In this document: positions 26,497 through 35,557 of the stretch, in pieces
Position numbering within the stretch: the first letter of the stretch is position 1
Layout of the letters: each line of letters starts with the position of its first letter
Assembly (NCBI GenBank): GCA_963818225.1
Contig: CAWFRO010000007.1
Span: forward strand, 124,001 to 188,000
DNA: 64,000 nucleotides
From: Palsa-504 sp963818225
Lineage (GTDB): Bacteria; Actinomycetota; Actinomycetes; Streptosporangiales; Streptosporangiaceae
Direction: 5' to 3'
The notes under the pieces: generated by a model
Database searches by the model: none
Seen by the model: the letters and a program-made list of their open reading frames with translations, nothing else
What the model was told of the DNA's origin: nothing
Made by a program: the position numbers and the translations under genes

Positions 26497-28761
26497 TTAC
26501 TCCGGAAGGTTGAGGATTTCGATGGTGTCGCCGTTCTCGTCGGTGACGTACGCCTGGCGCCCGTTGGGCAGCACCGAGATGCTTGTTGGAGCATTCCCGG
26601 TCGGGATCTCGGCGATGACGCGGTAATCCGCAGTGTCGATCACCGTGACCGTGTCGTCCAAGTTGTTTACTGTGAAGAGGTAGCGCCCATCTGGCGAGTA
26701 CGCGATGTCCAGCGGCTCCTGCCCGACCGGGATCTGCTTGATCATCTGGTCGGTCACGGTGTTGATCAGAAAGACTGCGTCACCGCTGTAGCTCGTGACC
26801 GCCAGGCGGCTGCCGTCGGGCGAGAGGGCTTCGCTGTGCGGGGTCTCGCCAACGTCGATCGTTTTGATGATGTGGTTAGTGTTGGCGCTTAGGACCGTGA
26901 CGACGGCGGACATGTGGTTCGTGACGTAAAAAACCCCGTTTTTACCGAATACAACCCAGTGCGGGTTCGCCTCGACCGGGATGCTGTCGATCAGCTTTTT
27001 GGTCGCCAAGTCGATCACGTCCACGACGTTGTCGCCAGTGCCGCCCTGCGTCATGTTGTGGTTCGGCACGTAGAGGTACCGCCCGTCCGGGCTTGTCGCC
27101 GTGGAGCCCGGTTGAATGTTGTTCACCTGCGCGGTGGACGTCACGGTGCTGGTAGCGGTATCGATGAACGCGATGACAGGCACCGCGTGGCTCCCGTAGA
27201 CGCTGACGTAGGCGGTCCGGCTGTCAGGCGAGAACGAGATGGACTCGGGCGGGCCCTGGGGGATCTTGATGGTCCCGGACACCCGGCCATTGGCCGTGTT
27301 GAGCACGGTGATCGCGTGTGCACCTGGATTGGTGATGTAGGCGAACTTGCCGTTCGGCGCGACCTGAACGTAGTTAGGGTTCCCCCCGACCTGTATCGTC
27401 CCCGCCACCGTGGGAACGGCGAGGCTGGGCACGCCGGTTAGCGCCCCGGCGGTGCCGGTCCCTGTCGCGCTGCCCGGGTTCCGCGTGGCAGAAGCGCCGC
27501 CGGTTTTCGTCCCATGGGAAGCAATGACGACGAGCACGATCGCAACTGCCAGTGCCGCGGCTGCGGCCAGAATCGGCACGCCAAACCGGCGCCACGCGGG
27601 CCCGCGCACCGGCCCGCCTGTCGCCACGCCAGGCGGTAGGCGACTGCCGGCTGGATCCAGACTTTTGCCCCGCGGTACGTCGTCAGGAGGTCTGGTGTCG
27701 CCCCGATCGTCAACGCTGTCCACGGTCACCGTTCGCGTTGGGCTGTGGCTGTCCGCGGTCACCGGTTGCGCTGGGCTGTAAGGGACGCGCTCTGCGACGG
27801 AATCGCTTGCTGGCTCCGGTTCGGGACCCGGCGGCTCGGCCACGCCTGGCCCGGCTGCGGCGGCGGTGGCAGCCGGCCCCGTTGGATCCGGTATCCCGGT
27901 CCAGGTGTGCTGCAGTTCCATCATTTGCGGAGTCGGCGTCTTAGCCAGCAAGGCTTCGCGGGCCGCCGCAACCAGCGCGCCCGCGGTCGGAAAGCGGTCC
28001 TTCGGGTCTTTGGCCATACCGCGGGCAATCACGGCGTCCAATGCTGGCGGTACGCCCTCGACCAGGCGGCTGGCCTCCGGCGGACCGAAGTAGAGCTGGG
28101 CATACATGAGCGCGGGCAGATCTTTGCCGTTGAAGGGTGGTTTGCCGGTCAGGCACTCGTGCAGCAGACAAGCCAGGGAGTAGATATCGGCCCGGCCGTC
28201 AACGTCCTGGCCAGTGAATCGCTCCGGGGCCATGTAGTCCAGCGTCCCGATATATACCCCGGTATTTGTCAGCGGTGTCTGCCGTCCGCCGACCGACCGG
28301 GCTATACCGAAGTCGACCACATAAACGAAGTCGCTCAATGTGACCAGGATGTTCGAAGGCTTGATGTCGCGGTGTACGAGGTGGTCAGCGTGCGCGGCAT
28401 CCAGGGCCTCGGCGACCTGACCGATAAGATACACCGCCCGCTCCGGCGCGATCCGGCCGTACGTATCGAGCAGGGTGCTGATATCGGAACCGTCCACCAA
28501 GCGCATGTCAATGAAGAGCTGGCCATCGATCTCGCCAAAGTCATGAATGGGAATGACGTGCGGATCCCGCAGCCGCGCTGCGACGTTCGATTCACGCCGG
28601 AATCGCTTGAGGTACTCCTGGTCACCAGACAAGGCTTCGGGCAGGAGCTTGAGAGCGACGTACCGGTCACGTTGCGTATCGTACGCCTTATAAACTTCCC
28701 CCATTCCGCCGACACCCAGCAGAGAATCAAGGCGATAGTTTCCGACCTGCCGCGGTGTCAT
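26497..28761 (-). CDS. Ser/Thr protein kinase with extracytoplasmic YVTN/NHL-type propeller
   Basis: A 754-residue PknD-like receptor kinase. Residues 8-275 are the kinase: GVGGMGEVYKA loop, VALKLL lysine, LVHRDIKPSNILV catalytic loop, VVDFGIARS Mg loop, YMAPERF. A Pro/Asp-rich juxtamembrane linker leads to one membrane helix (ILAAAAALAVAIVLVVIAS, ~400). From ~435 to the end come about seven propeller blades (GKFAYITNPGAHAITVLNTA, SPDSRTAYVSVYGSH, DGRYLFTVNNLDDTVTVID). The propeller would sense a ligand or wall component outside the cell. ATG 28761 opens directly on the kinase fold. Intact. Confidence 0.93.
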   Translation of the reverse strand: MTPRQVGNYRLDSLLGVGGMGEVYKAYDTQRDRYVALKLLPEALSGDQEYLKRFRRESNVAARLRDPHVIPIHDFGEIDGQLFIDMRLVDGSDISTLLDTYGRIAPERAVYLIGQVAEALDAAHADHLVHRDIKPSNILVTLSDFVYVVDFGIARSVGGRQTPLTNTGVYIGTLDYMAPERFTGQDVDGRADIYSLACLLHECLTGKPPFNGKDLPALMYAQLYFGPPEASRLVEGVPPALDAVIARGMAKDPKDRFPTAGALVAAAREALLAKTPTPQMMELQHTWTGIPDPTGPAATAAAAGPGVAEPPGPEPEPASDSVAERVPYSPAQPVTADSHSPTRTVTVDSVDDRGDTRPPDDVPRGKSLDPAGSRLPPGVATGGPVRGPAWRRFGVPILAAAAALAVAIVLVVIASHGTKTGGASATRNPGSATGTGTAGALTGVPSLAVPTVAGTIQVGGNPNYVQVAPNGKFAYITNPGAHAITVLNTANGRVSGTIKIPQGPPESISFSPDSRTAYVSVYGSHAVPVIAFIDTATSTVTSTAQVNNIQPGSTATSPDGRYLYVPNHNMTQGGTGDNVVDVIDLATKKLIDSIPVEANPHWVVFGKNGVFYVTNHMSAVVTVLSANTNHIIKTIDVGETPHSEALSPDGSRLAVTSYSGDAVFLINTVTDQMIKQIPVGQEPLDIAYSPDGRYLFTVNNLDDTVTVIDTADYRVIAEIPTGNAPTSISVLPNGRQAYVTDENGDTIEILNLPE

Positions 28762-28896
28762 GAGAACCGCCCCCCCAAAATCACTACATCAAGCCTTGCG
28801 CCGCTCACGCGAGAGCATATTTGAGTCATCGTTCCTGTTCGGGCACAGGTATAACGGTACTTCGCGGATACGGTTGCTGTCTTCGTCGTAATCATG

Positions 28897-29075
28897 GCGT
28901 TGTCTCGGTAGGTGTTCCGGCGCTGGTGGGCTTGCCGGGGGTGGTGCTGGTGGCGGCATCGCCAGGCCGGCCAGTTCAGCCGGTGGGCCCGGTCGCGCCG
29001 GGCTGGCGGGATGACCGTGTCGCGCAGGCGCCAGAGTAGGTCCGGGGCGGTGCTCGGGATCAGTCCCGCAGCCAG
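28897..29075 (-). pseudogene. 3' remnant of an IS transposase
   Basis: The minus strand encodes LLWRLRDTVIPPARRDRAHR then LNWPAWRCRHQHHPRQAHQR, matching the C-terminal tail of IS701/IS4-like transposases; compare RLRWSHWRRRHQHHARTRHY in the IS at 18556. No other transposase part is present. It abuts the remnant of a kinase gene, so an old insertion with later deletion is likely. Confidence 0.65.
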
Positions 29076-29099
29076 GTCTGAGCTGGCGTCTTCCTGGCG

Positions 29100-29251
29100 A
29101 GGGCGACGGCGAGATAGATACAGGCTGCTCGTCGTGCACGCGGTACACCACCGCCATGCCGCCCGCCCCGGGCGGGGCCTCGATCCGGTAATCCGGCCAG
29201 ACGTGAGCCCTCCGAGAACCCGGCCAGCTGTACCGGGAAATCCTCGCTCAA
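29100..29251 (-). pseudogene. 5' remnant of a Ser/Thr kinase gene
   Basis: From ATG 29251 the frame reads MSEDFPVQLAGFSEGSRLAG. After an extra base near 29190 a second frame continues YRIEAPPGAGGMAVVYRVHD, the glycine-rich loop of a Hanks-type kinase. Nothing kinase-like follows; the next recognisable sequence is the transposase tail. It is a truncated kinase start, probably cut by an insertion. Confidence 0.68.
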
Positions 29252-29305
29252 TGCTCCTCGCGCCTGAGCCGCACCCGCCGGGTCGGCCCGGGACCTGCCG
29301 CGTGG

Positions 29306-31675
29306 TCATCGGCGCCGCGTGCGGCCGGGACTGGTCTGGACGAGCCGCCGCCAGGCAACCAGCGCGAATACCGCAGTCATCACAAGCTGCACGCCGACAG
29401 CGCGCAGCCACGCGGGCGGGGTATGGGCCCAGAACGGGTCGGTAAGGCCGCCGCCCTGCGGCTGGATGGTGTTGAGGTTGGTAGTGGCCGCGGCGGCGGC
29501 GAAGCCCCACCGCGCCGGGAACACGTCGGCGATCACCGTCAGTACCGAGCCGAGCTGCAGCACCGCACCGGTCAGCATCACCTGCCCGATCGCCAGCAGG
29601 ATGCCTACCAGCAAGGCTAGGTCCTGCGAGCGGGCGAAGGCCGACACGACCAGGCCCAGGGCCATCGAGGTGACCGAGAAGATGGCAACGTCCAGTATCA
29701 GCTCGGCGAGCGGCGCCGCCGTCAGGAATGCGCCCTGACTCGGTATCCGGACGCCGGCCAGGCCGACAAGGACCAGGAGCGCAGCTTGCACCACAGCGAC
29801 GAGTCCGAGCACCACGACCTTGGAGAGCAGGTAGGCGCCGGCCGACAGGCCGGCCATCCGCTCCCGGCGGTATATGTCCCGCTCTTCGATCAGGGCCCGC
29901 ACGGAGCTGATTACCCCGGTGACGGCGGCGATGATGACCAGCATCAGCAAGGTGGTCTCGGCACGGGCGTTGGCCGGGCCGCGCAGTCCCGGAACGCCCG
30001 CGCACAGCCTGATCAGGACGCCGAACACAACCGGCATGCCGATCAGCGTGAGCAGGAAACCACGGTCGGCGGCGATGAGGGTGCCGGAGCGCCGGCACAG
30101 GATGGCCAGCTGGGTCAGCCGACTTCGGGGGGCCGGGGGAGGTTCGGCGACGCCGCGGCCGGCCTGAGGGACTGGATCGGTCAGTCCCGGCGCCACGTAC
30201 TGCTGGTAGCAAGACGACCGCTGGAATTCGGCCGCCCAGTCACGTTCCGGCTCAGCACCGAAGGCCCGGTAAACCTCGACCCAGCGCGTCCGGCCGAAGT
30301 AGCCGAGCCCCTGCTCGGACGGCCCATAGAACGCCATCCTGCCCCCGGGCCCGAGCACCAGCACGCGATCACACTTATCCAGATATTCCAGGTCATGAGT
30401 GACCATCACGACTGTGCGGCCATCGTTGACCAGTTCCCTCATGATGTCTACGACGTCTTCCTTCAGCTCTACGTCCAGGCTGGAGGTGGGCTCGTCCAGG
30501 AACAGCACGGATGGCTTGGTCAGCAGCTCCAATGCGATGTTGACCCTTTTCTTCTGGCCACCGGACAAGTTCTCGGCTGGCCTGTCGGCGGGCGGCTCCG
30601 GCTGATCCTTCGTGGTCTGCATGAGCTTGAGCTCGTCCAGGACCTCCTGCACCCTCCGGCCGCGCTCCTCGGCGGTGGTATCGCCGGGAAACCGCAGTTC
30701 GGCGGCGTAACCCAGGAAGCGCCGTGGGGTCAGCTTCGGATAGATGACATCGTCCTGCGGCACCAGGCCGATCCGGTGCCGCAATTCGGCGTACTCCGCG
30801 TAAAGGTCACGGTTGTCGTACCACACAGCGCCTTCGGTCGCTGGCCGCAGCCCGGTCAGGGCATGGAGCAGTGTCGACTTCCCCGCCCCGCTCGGGCCGA
30901 TGACCGCCACCAGACTGCGCTCGCCGATCGGGAAGCTCACCCGGTCGAGCCGGACCTGTCCCCCGTCCCGCACGGTCAGATCCCGCGCGGTCAGCGAAAC
31001 ATCACCTCGGTCGAGAAACTCCCGCAACTCGCCGCCAACCAGGCGGAACGTGGCCGGGCCGATGCCGATAAGGTCCTGTTCGGTGACCGGCGCCCGGAAG
31101 ACCGGGCCGCCATTCAGGAACGTCCCGTTCCGGCTGCCCAGGTCGACGATTTCGAAGCCGTCGCCGGTGTTCCGCAGCTCCGCATGATGGCGGGAGACGC
31201 TGAGGTCGTCCACCTCGATGTCGTTGTCCTCCGCCCGGCCGATGCGCAGGGTCCCCGCCGGGGCTGGGCGCCTTACGGTGGGCCGCAGGTCCACCCGCAA
31301 CCGGTAAGACGTGCTGCCGGCCGACCGGCCGGGCAGCGGGCGAGGCGGGGACACCGAACAGATCAGGGCCGGGCCGTCATCCGCGCTGCCCAGGCGCACG
31401 GTGCATTCCCCGTGGATCTCGAACCGGTTGACCCGGTCCGATCCGACGAATGTTCCGTTGCGGCTGCCGCAGTCCTCGACGAACCAGACATCGCCCTCAG
31501 CCTGCAGGACCGCGTGGTTCCAGGAGACCCGAGGATCGGTGACGACAATATCGGCCTCGGGGTTACGACCCACTCGGTACATGGCGTCCCGCAGCGTCCG
31601 GTCGGCCCCGTCGAAGGTCACGACCAACTCGGGAGCCACGCTCGATCCGCTCGGCGCGAGCGAACGCTCACTCAT
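29306..31675 (-). CDS. FHA-FHA-ABC transporter fusion (Rv1747-like)
   Basis: A 789-residue half-or-full ABC-2 type exporter. FHA domain 1 (~17-105: YRVGRNPEADIVV, SRNGTFVG) and FHA domain 2 (~140-215: LRIGRAEDNDIEVD, SRNGTFLNG) bind phosphothreonine. The ATPase (~235-460) has Walker A GPSGAGKST, signature LSGGQKKRV and Walker B LFLDEPTSSLD. A C-terminal membrane domain of about six helices (~545-780) completes the transporter. In mycobacteria the homologue is controlled by a Ser/Thr kinase through its FHA domains; here the receptor kinase at 26497 and the kinase remnant at 29251 are close neighbours. Substrate unknown. Intact; ATG 31675. Confidence 0.93.
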   Translation of the reverse strand: MSERSLAPSGSSVAPELVVTFDGADRTLRDAMYRVGRNPEADIVVTDPRVSWNHAVLQAEGDVWFVEDCGSRNGTFVGSDRVNRFEIHGECTVRLGSADDGPALICSVSPPRPLPGRSAGSTSYRLRVDLRPTVRRPAPAGTLRIGRAEDNDIEVDDLSVSRHHAELRNTGDGFEIVDLGSRNGTFLNGGPVFRAPVTEQDLIGIGPATFRLVGGELREFLDRGDVSLTARDLTVRDGGQVRLDRVSFPIGERSLVAVIGPSGAGKSTLLHALTGLRPATEGAVWYDNRDLYAEYAELRHRIGLVPQDDVIYPKLTPRRFLGYAAELRFPGDTTAEERGRRVQEVLDELKLMQTTKDQPEPPADRPAENLSGGQKKRVNIALELLTKPSVLFLDEPTSSLDVELKEDVVDIMRELVNDGRTVVMVTHDLEYLDKCDRVLVLGPGGRMAFYGPSEQGLGYFGRTRWVEVYRAFGAEPERDWAAEFQRSSCYQQYVAPGLTDPVPQAGRGVAEPPPAPRSRLTQLAILCRRSGTLIAADRGFLLTLIGMPVVFGVLIRLCAGVPGLRGPANARAETTLLMLVIIAAVTGVISSVRALIEERDIYRRERMAGLSAGAYLLSKVVVLGLVAVVQAALLVLVGLAGVRIPSQGAFLTAAPLAELILDVAIFSVTSMALGLVVSAFARSQDLALLVGILLAIGQVMLTGAVLQLGSVLTVIADVFPARWGFAAAAATTNLNTIQPQGGGLTDPFWAHTPPAWLRAVGVQLVMTAVFALVAWRRLVQTSPGRTRRR

Positions 31676-32393
31676 CTGCTAAACCGAGAATCCTGGTACG
31701 AAGCCACCCAGCTGTCATGTGCGCCCCCCCGGGAGGCTCGCTGACTACGCCATTTATGAACTGTCGAGAATAATATCAGGTTCGGTACGCCGCAGAATTT
31801 CGTGTTGTGTGTCCGGAACTACGCAGGGCCTTCGCTGGCCGGACAGCGGCGGCTGGACTTGCTAGCGCTCGCTGTCCATGATCATGTTCCCATCCCAATA
31901 GCAAACTTGCGCCAGTTACCCTCCGCCATGAAAGCTGGCCATGTAAGCCAGCAGTGCCCAGAGAGGAGACGGCAAAGCAGGCGCAGGTATAGCACGAACA
32001 TACGCAGGCCAATTCTGTGATCGGATCGCTACTTTGCGTATAGTAGGGTGGCCCCCATAGGGGCCTGGGCTCCCCGGCACGTGGCGCAGCGGGTGCGCAA
32101 ACCTCCCGGCACCACGCCACACGTGCACCATGTCCCCCTGGATGATTCCCGCCACCCAGGTAGAGTCCTGGACCAGGTAATACGGTGGCACAGACTGGCG
32201 GAGAGGAGCCAGAATCAGCCCCGTAAGGCGCCGTTCCGGCCCGGAGATTCAGCATCTCTCCGACCGGATCCACCCGCCGCCTATAGAGCGCGTTCTATCC
32301 AAGCATATAACTCAGAAATGGCGTTTAAATGTAAGAACGCAGGTGCTACTCTCGCTCCAAAGATCACGGCGCCAACGCGGCGTCGAACTTCGG
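31676..32393. other. 700-bp stretch without a recognised gene
   Basis: Short frames on both strands lack motifs. Its left end must contain the promoter of the FHA-ABC gene. Composition is patchy, with an AT-richer region at 32280-32350. I see no terminator or RNA gene. Confidence 0.4.
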
Positions 32394-32528
32394 CTACCAG
32401 CTAAAGGAGGCCAGTTTTCGGCTCAGGCGCTGGCCATACAGCGTGATCAGCCAGATGACGAGCAACACGTGTAGCCGCAGTTGTGGCGTCGGTCCTGACT
32501 GCTCGGCATATCCTTCGCTCACGCCCAT
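32394..32528 (-). CDS. Possible 44-residue membrane peptide
   Basis: An ATG at 32528 opens a frame that starts MGVSEGYAEQSGPTPQLRLH and contains one strongly hydrophobic helix (VLLVIWLITLYGQ) with a basic C-terminus (RLSRKLASFSW). Another short frame beginning near 32610 overlaps its start, so a single longer gene broken by a shift is possible. No good ribosome binding site is seen. It may be a remnant of a larger membrane protein. Weak call. Confidence 0.3.
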   Translation of the reverse strand: MGVSEGYAEQSGPTPQLRLHVLLVIWLITLYGQRLSRKLASFSW

Positions 32529-32657
32529 CGCCCCCGGCCCAGGACGGCGGTCAGGATATGCGGCCCGAAGCACGGCCCGACCGGCTCGCTAATCGCCTCT
32601 GAAGTCATGTGCCGTCTCCATCCTGGGCAGGCGGCCTGGTCAGGACCTCCTTCTCGG

Positions 32658-33476
32658 CTAGCCGGCGGCGGGAGCCATGGCGAGTCCCTCTATCCGCTCG
32701 GCGAGCTGCAGCGCAGTCGCCGGCCGCTTGGCGGGGTTGGCCGCGGTGGCCCAGGCGATAACCTCCCGGATATCCGGGTCGACCTGGGCGGAGATGACGG
32801 GCGGGTGGGAGATGACTCGGCGCATGGCCAGCAGCGGGCCTTCGTCGGACAGCGGCCCGTACAGGCCCTCGCCCGCTACAGCAAAGTGCAGTGTGGCGCC
32901 CAGGGAGAAGACGTCGCTGGCCCGTGACGGCCGGTCGCCGCGGATCAGGGCGGGGTCGAGGTAGCCGATATCACCCGCGGGTCCCATCCGGGTGATGGTG
33001 GCGCCCGGCCGGAGCACGTGGCTGAGACCCAGGTCGGCCAGCTTGGCGCCGCCCGGGTACAGCAGGACGTTGCCCGGCTTGATGTCGCGATGGGCGATGC
33101 CGGCTTCGTGAAGGGCGTGCGTCGCGCGGGACGCGTGGGCCATGGCCTGCAGGGCCGTGGCCCGGGTGAGCGGCTCGGCCGGCACGGCCACCGAGCCGCC
33201 CGGCAGGTATTCCATCGAATAGTAGACTTCCTCGCCCTGCTGGCCCGCGTCATACAGCGTGACCAGGTACGGCGAGCTGACCGCGGCAAAGGCGGCGAGC
33301 TCGCGGTGAGCCCACCTGAACACGTCCTGGCTGCTCCCGCCGGACAGCACTTTCACCGCCACGAATTCGGCCGAGAGCCGCTTCGGGGCGTACGCGAGGT
33401 AGAACACCCCGTGGCTGCCAGCGCCGAGCTGCCGGATGAACTTGTAGTCGGCGATGCCGTCACGCTCGTCGGTCAT
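32658..33476 (-). CDS. Stand-alone cytosolic Ser/Thr protein kinase
   Basis: A 272-residue kinase domain with no attached sensor. Seen: LGAGSHGVFYLAY loop, FVAVKVL lysine, AHRDIKPGNVLL catalytic loop, LADLGLSHV (DLG in place of DFG), GYLDPAL in place of the APE segment, and SDVFSLGATLHFAVAG. The ATG at 33476 starts directly on the kinase fold; the open frame to 33800 is antiporter and intergenic shadow. It lies three bases after an antiporter remnant, in line with the FHA genes upstream, so it probably belongs to one operon with them and phosphorylates proteins read by the FHA domain at 34168. Confidence 0.9.
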   Translation of the reverse strand: MTDERDGIADYKFIRQLGAGSHGVFYLAYAPKRLSAEFVAVKVLSGGSSQDVFRWAHRELAAFAAVSSPYLVTLYDAGQQGEEVYYSMEYLPGGSVAVPAEPLTRATALQAMAHASRATHALHEAGIAHRDIKPGNVLLYPGGAKLADLGLSHVLRPGATITRMGPAGDIGYLDPALIRGDRPSRASDVFSLGATLHFAVAGEGLYGPLSDEGPLLAMRRVISHPPVISAQVDPDIREVIAWATAANPAKRPATALQLAERIEGLAMAPAAG

Positions 33477-33478
33477 GG

Positions 33479-34153
33479 TTATGGCCTTCCTTGCTCCAGC
33501 TCGGAGACCGGGGTAGCGATTTCGGGGCGGGCCTCGAGGTCTTCGCTGCTGCCCGCCCGCACCGTCAGGTGCACCCCGCCAGCTGCGGCACGGTCCTCGC
33601 CAGCCACGAGCAGCGAGCCCTCCGGCGCCGGGCCGCTGCTGGCCTGGATGCCCCGCTGGCTCAGTCCAGCGACCCTTCTGCTGCGCCGACCGTCTCCCCC
33701 GGTCAGCACGAGCCGCTGGCACCTGGCCGCCGCCAGCGCGGTGCCGATGAACAGCGCGAAGGTGGAGACGTCGTGCAGGTGCTTGCCGTGGGCCAGCCAC
33801 ACGCCCAGCGCCGCGCCCAGGCCCAGCGGCAGGATGACCGGGCCGGCCGACACGCCCACGGCGACGCGTCCACGGCCACGGATGAGGCGCAGGTCCAGCT
33901 CATACCCGACCACGAACATGAACAGGATCAGGCCAAGATCGGCCAGCGCGGTCAGCGGGGCGATCAGGGCGGGCGGGAACAGTGCCTTGGTGATCCCTTC
34001 ATGGAAGAACGTGGGTCCCAGCAGGATTCCGGCCAGGATCTCGCCCAGCACCGGCGGCTGGCCGAGGCGCTTGGCGGCGATTCCGAGCAACCGGGCCAGG
34101 ATGATGATGATCGCCACATCGGCCAGGGACAGCTGGACGTCGTTGAGGCTCAT
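33479..34153 (-). pseudogene. Cation/H+ antiporter with large internal in-frame deletion
   Basis: From ATG 34153 the protein begins like a CPA2/KefB-type antiporter: LARLLGIAAKRLGQPPVLGE, ILAGILLGPTFF, LADLGLILFMFVVGYELDL. After FIGTALA (about residue 145) the sequence jumps to a soluble tail with GLSQRGIQASSGPAPEGSLL, which resembles the extreme C-terminal UspA-like region of the same family. Full-length relatives exceed 400-600 residues, so about eight helices and most of the tail are missing. The frame is kept, so a short protein could be made, but transport is not expected. It ends three bases before the kinase gene. Confidence 0.72.
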
Positions 34154-34167
34154 GATGCGCCTACCGG

Positions 34168-34908
34168 TTACCGGTGACGATGGGAGTCGTACTGGAGTCC
34201 GTATTCGCCGCCCAGGCGAATCTGCGTGCCCGCCACCAGGGGGGTCCGCACCCCGGGCGGCAGGCTCGTCGGGTTCAGCTCCCCCGGCAGCACGAGCTGG
34301 GTGCCGTTCGCGGATTTGAGGTCGGTGATGAAGACCTGCCAGCCGTCGAGTTCCACCCGGGCGTGGATCCGGGACACCATCCCTGGGGCGCCTATGAGCC
34401 GCAGCGGGCGGGCGCGGCCTTCGGCCACCGCGCTGTCCAGGGTGGGCTCCCGGCCTATCACGTAGTCGGCGTCGACCTGGCACACCGAGCCGTCGCCGAG
34501 GATCAGCACGCCAAGCGGCGGGCGCTTGCCCTGCTGCCGTATCTTGGCCAGCTGACTCATGCTGATGCCGCAGACGGCGCAGTAACGTGCGTCCGGGTCG
34601 TTGAAGTGCTCGTTCTTGCAGTAGACGCCCTCGACCATCTCGGACGGCATTTCGACCAGGCCGAGATCCTTGGCCTCAGGGGGTTCGGCGCCGAGCGGCA
34701 GCGGATCGCGCTTGGGCTCCTCGGCGTCCGGCAGGCCGGAGTCCAGCGATATGGAGATGAAGTCCGGCCGCGGCGCCCCATCGTCGGCCAGGCCTGGGAC
34801 TTCCTGCGGCGCCGGCGGGGCATACTGGCCGGGGGCCTGCTGCAGGGCCGGCGGCACGTACGCATCAGCGACCTGCTGCGCGTACAGCGCGGGTGCCGCC
34901 GGTTTCAC
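34168..34908 (-). CDS. Zinc-ribbon plus FHA-domain protein
   Basis: Residues 1-90 are Pro/Ala-rich and disordered. YCKNEHFNDPDARYCAVCG (~95-115) is a small zinc-ribbon-like Cys cluster, and ~130-246 is an FHA domain (YVIGREPTLDS, GAPGMVSRIHARVEL, LKSANGTQLVLPG). FHA domains bind phosphothreonine, so it is a likely reader for the kinase at 32658. The GTG at 34908 overlaps the preceding gene by 44 bases and has no ribosome binding site. A frameshift that split one longer protein (hypothetical N-domain plus FHA) is an alternative and would join the two genes. Confidence 0.82.
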   Translation of the reverse strand: MKPAAPALYAQQVADAYVPPALQQAPGQYAPPAPQEVPGLADDGAPRPDFISISLDSGLPDAEEPKRDPLPLGAEPPEAKDLGLVEMPSEMVEGVYCKNEHFNDPDARYCAVCGISMSQLAKIRQQGKRPPLGVLILGDGSVCQVDADYVIGREPTLDSAVAEGRARPLRLIGAPGMVSRIHARVELDGWQVFITDLKSANGTQLVLPGELNPTSLPPGVRTPLVAGTQIRLGGEYGLQYDSHRHR

Positions 34909-35557
34909 CTGGGCGGCGTGGTTCCTCGGGCTCCTCGACCAGCTCTGGAATGGGCGCGGCGGAGGCCTGCTGAGCCTGCTCTGGGACCGGCTCTTGTAGC
35001 ACGGGGGAAGGGACCGGGGGCGCGCCGGCGGCTGGCGCGTCCGCCCTCATCTCGGCGGGAGCGTAGACGAGGCCGACCGCGCGGACCATGCCGTCGGCCA
35101 GGCGCAGGTAGGGGTCGGTCGCGCCGTCCCCGGCCACCGGCTGTACTCCCGCGCTGACCCTGATCAACGTGGACGGCAGCACGCAACGAAGTCGGCCGTA
35201 CGGCTCCCCGGTCGTCAGCCGCTGGGTTCCGTAGGCGGTGGTGACGTTCGCCCACCCGATGCCGTAGACGGCAACGACCGCCCCGCCGCCGATGGGGCCG
35301 AAGGCGACCACGGCGGAGCCATGCCGGTCAGCCGCGGGATCCGCGGCCGCGGCGTCGGCATCGAACTCTGCCGAGACCAGCTCAGTGAACCGAGGGCCGC
35401 TTTGCCCGGCCCGGGCCGCGTCGGCCAGCAAAGCAAGCAGCCGGTCGGTGAGCCGGCCGCCGGCCGGGTGGATCAGCAGCACCAGATCTCCCTGCCGGGC
35501 CAGCACTCCGTCCCCGTGGATCGGCCACAGGCCAGGCAAGATACGTTGTTCGGTCAC
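34865..35557 (-). CDS. Conserved hypothetical protein of the kinase/FHA locus
   Basis: GTG 35557 overlaps the stop of the upstream gene (GTGA arrangement), so translation is coupled. The ~230-residue product has a globular first part (RILPGLWPIHGDGVLARQGD, VVAFGPIGGGAVVAVYGIGW, RLTTGEPYGRLRCVLPSTLI) and a Pro/Glu-rich tail. Similar N-terminal regions occur, as I recall, fused in front of FHA domains in other actinobacteria, which fits a split of this gene from the next one. A role in sensing or scaffolding for the kinase system is inferred only from position. No enzyme motif is visible. Confidence 0.65.
   Translation of the reverse strand: MTEQRILPGLWPIHGDGVLARQGDLVLLIHPAGGRLTDRLLALLADAARAGQSGPRFTELVSAEFDADAAAADPAADRHGSAVVAFGPIGGGAVVAVYGIGWANVTTAYGTQRLTTGEPYGRLRCVLPSTLIRVSAGVQPVAGDGATDPYLRLADGMVRAVGLVYAPAEMRADAPAAGAPPVPSPVLQEPVPEQAQQASAAPIPELVEEPEEPRRPGETGGTRAVRAAGR

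Noticed and set aside
28758..30212. Long minus-strand ORF of 484 codons
   Set aside because: It is mostly an alternate frame of the FHA-ABC gene. Only its end (28897-29075) has meaning, as a transposase remnant, and that is annotated separately.
29786..31744. 652-codon plus-strand ORF
   Set aside because: Shadow of the FHA-ABC transporter on the other strand; composition is Gln/Arg/Gly without domains.
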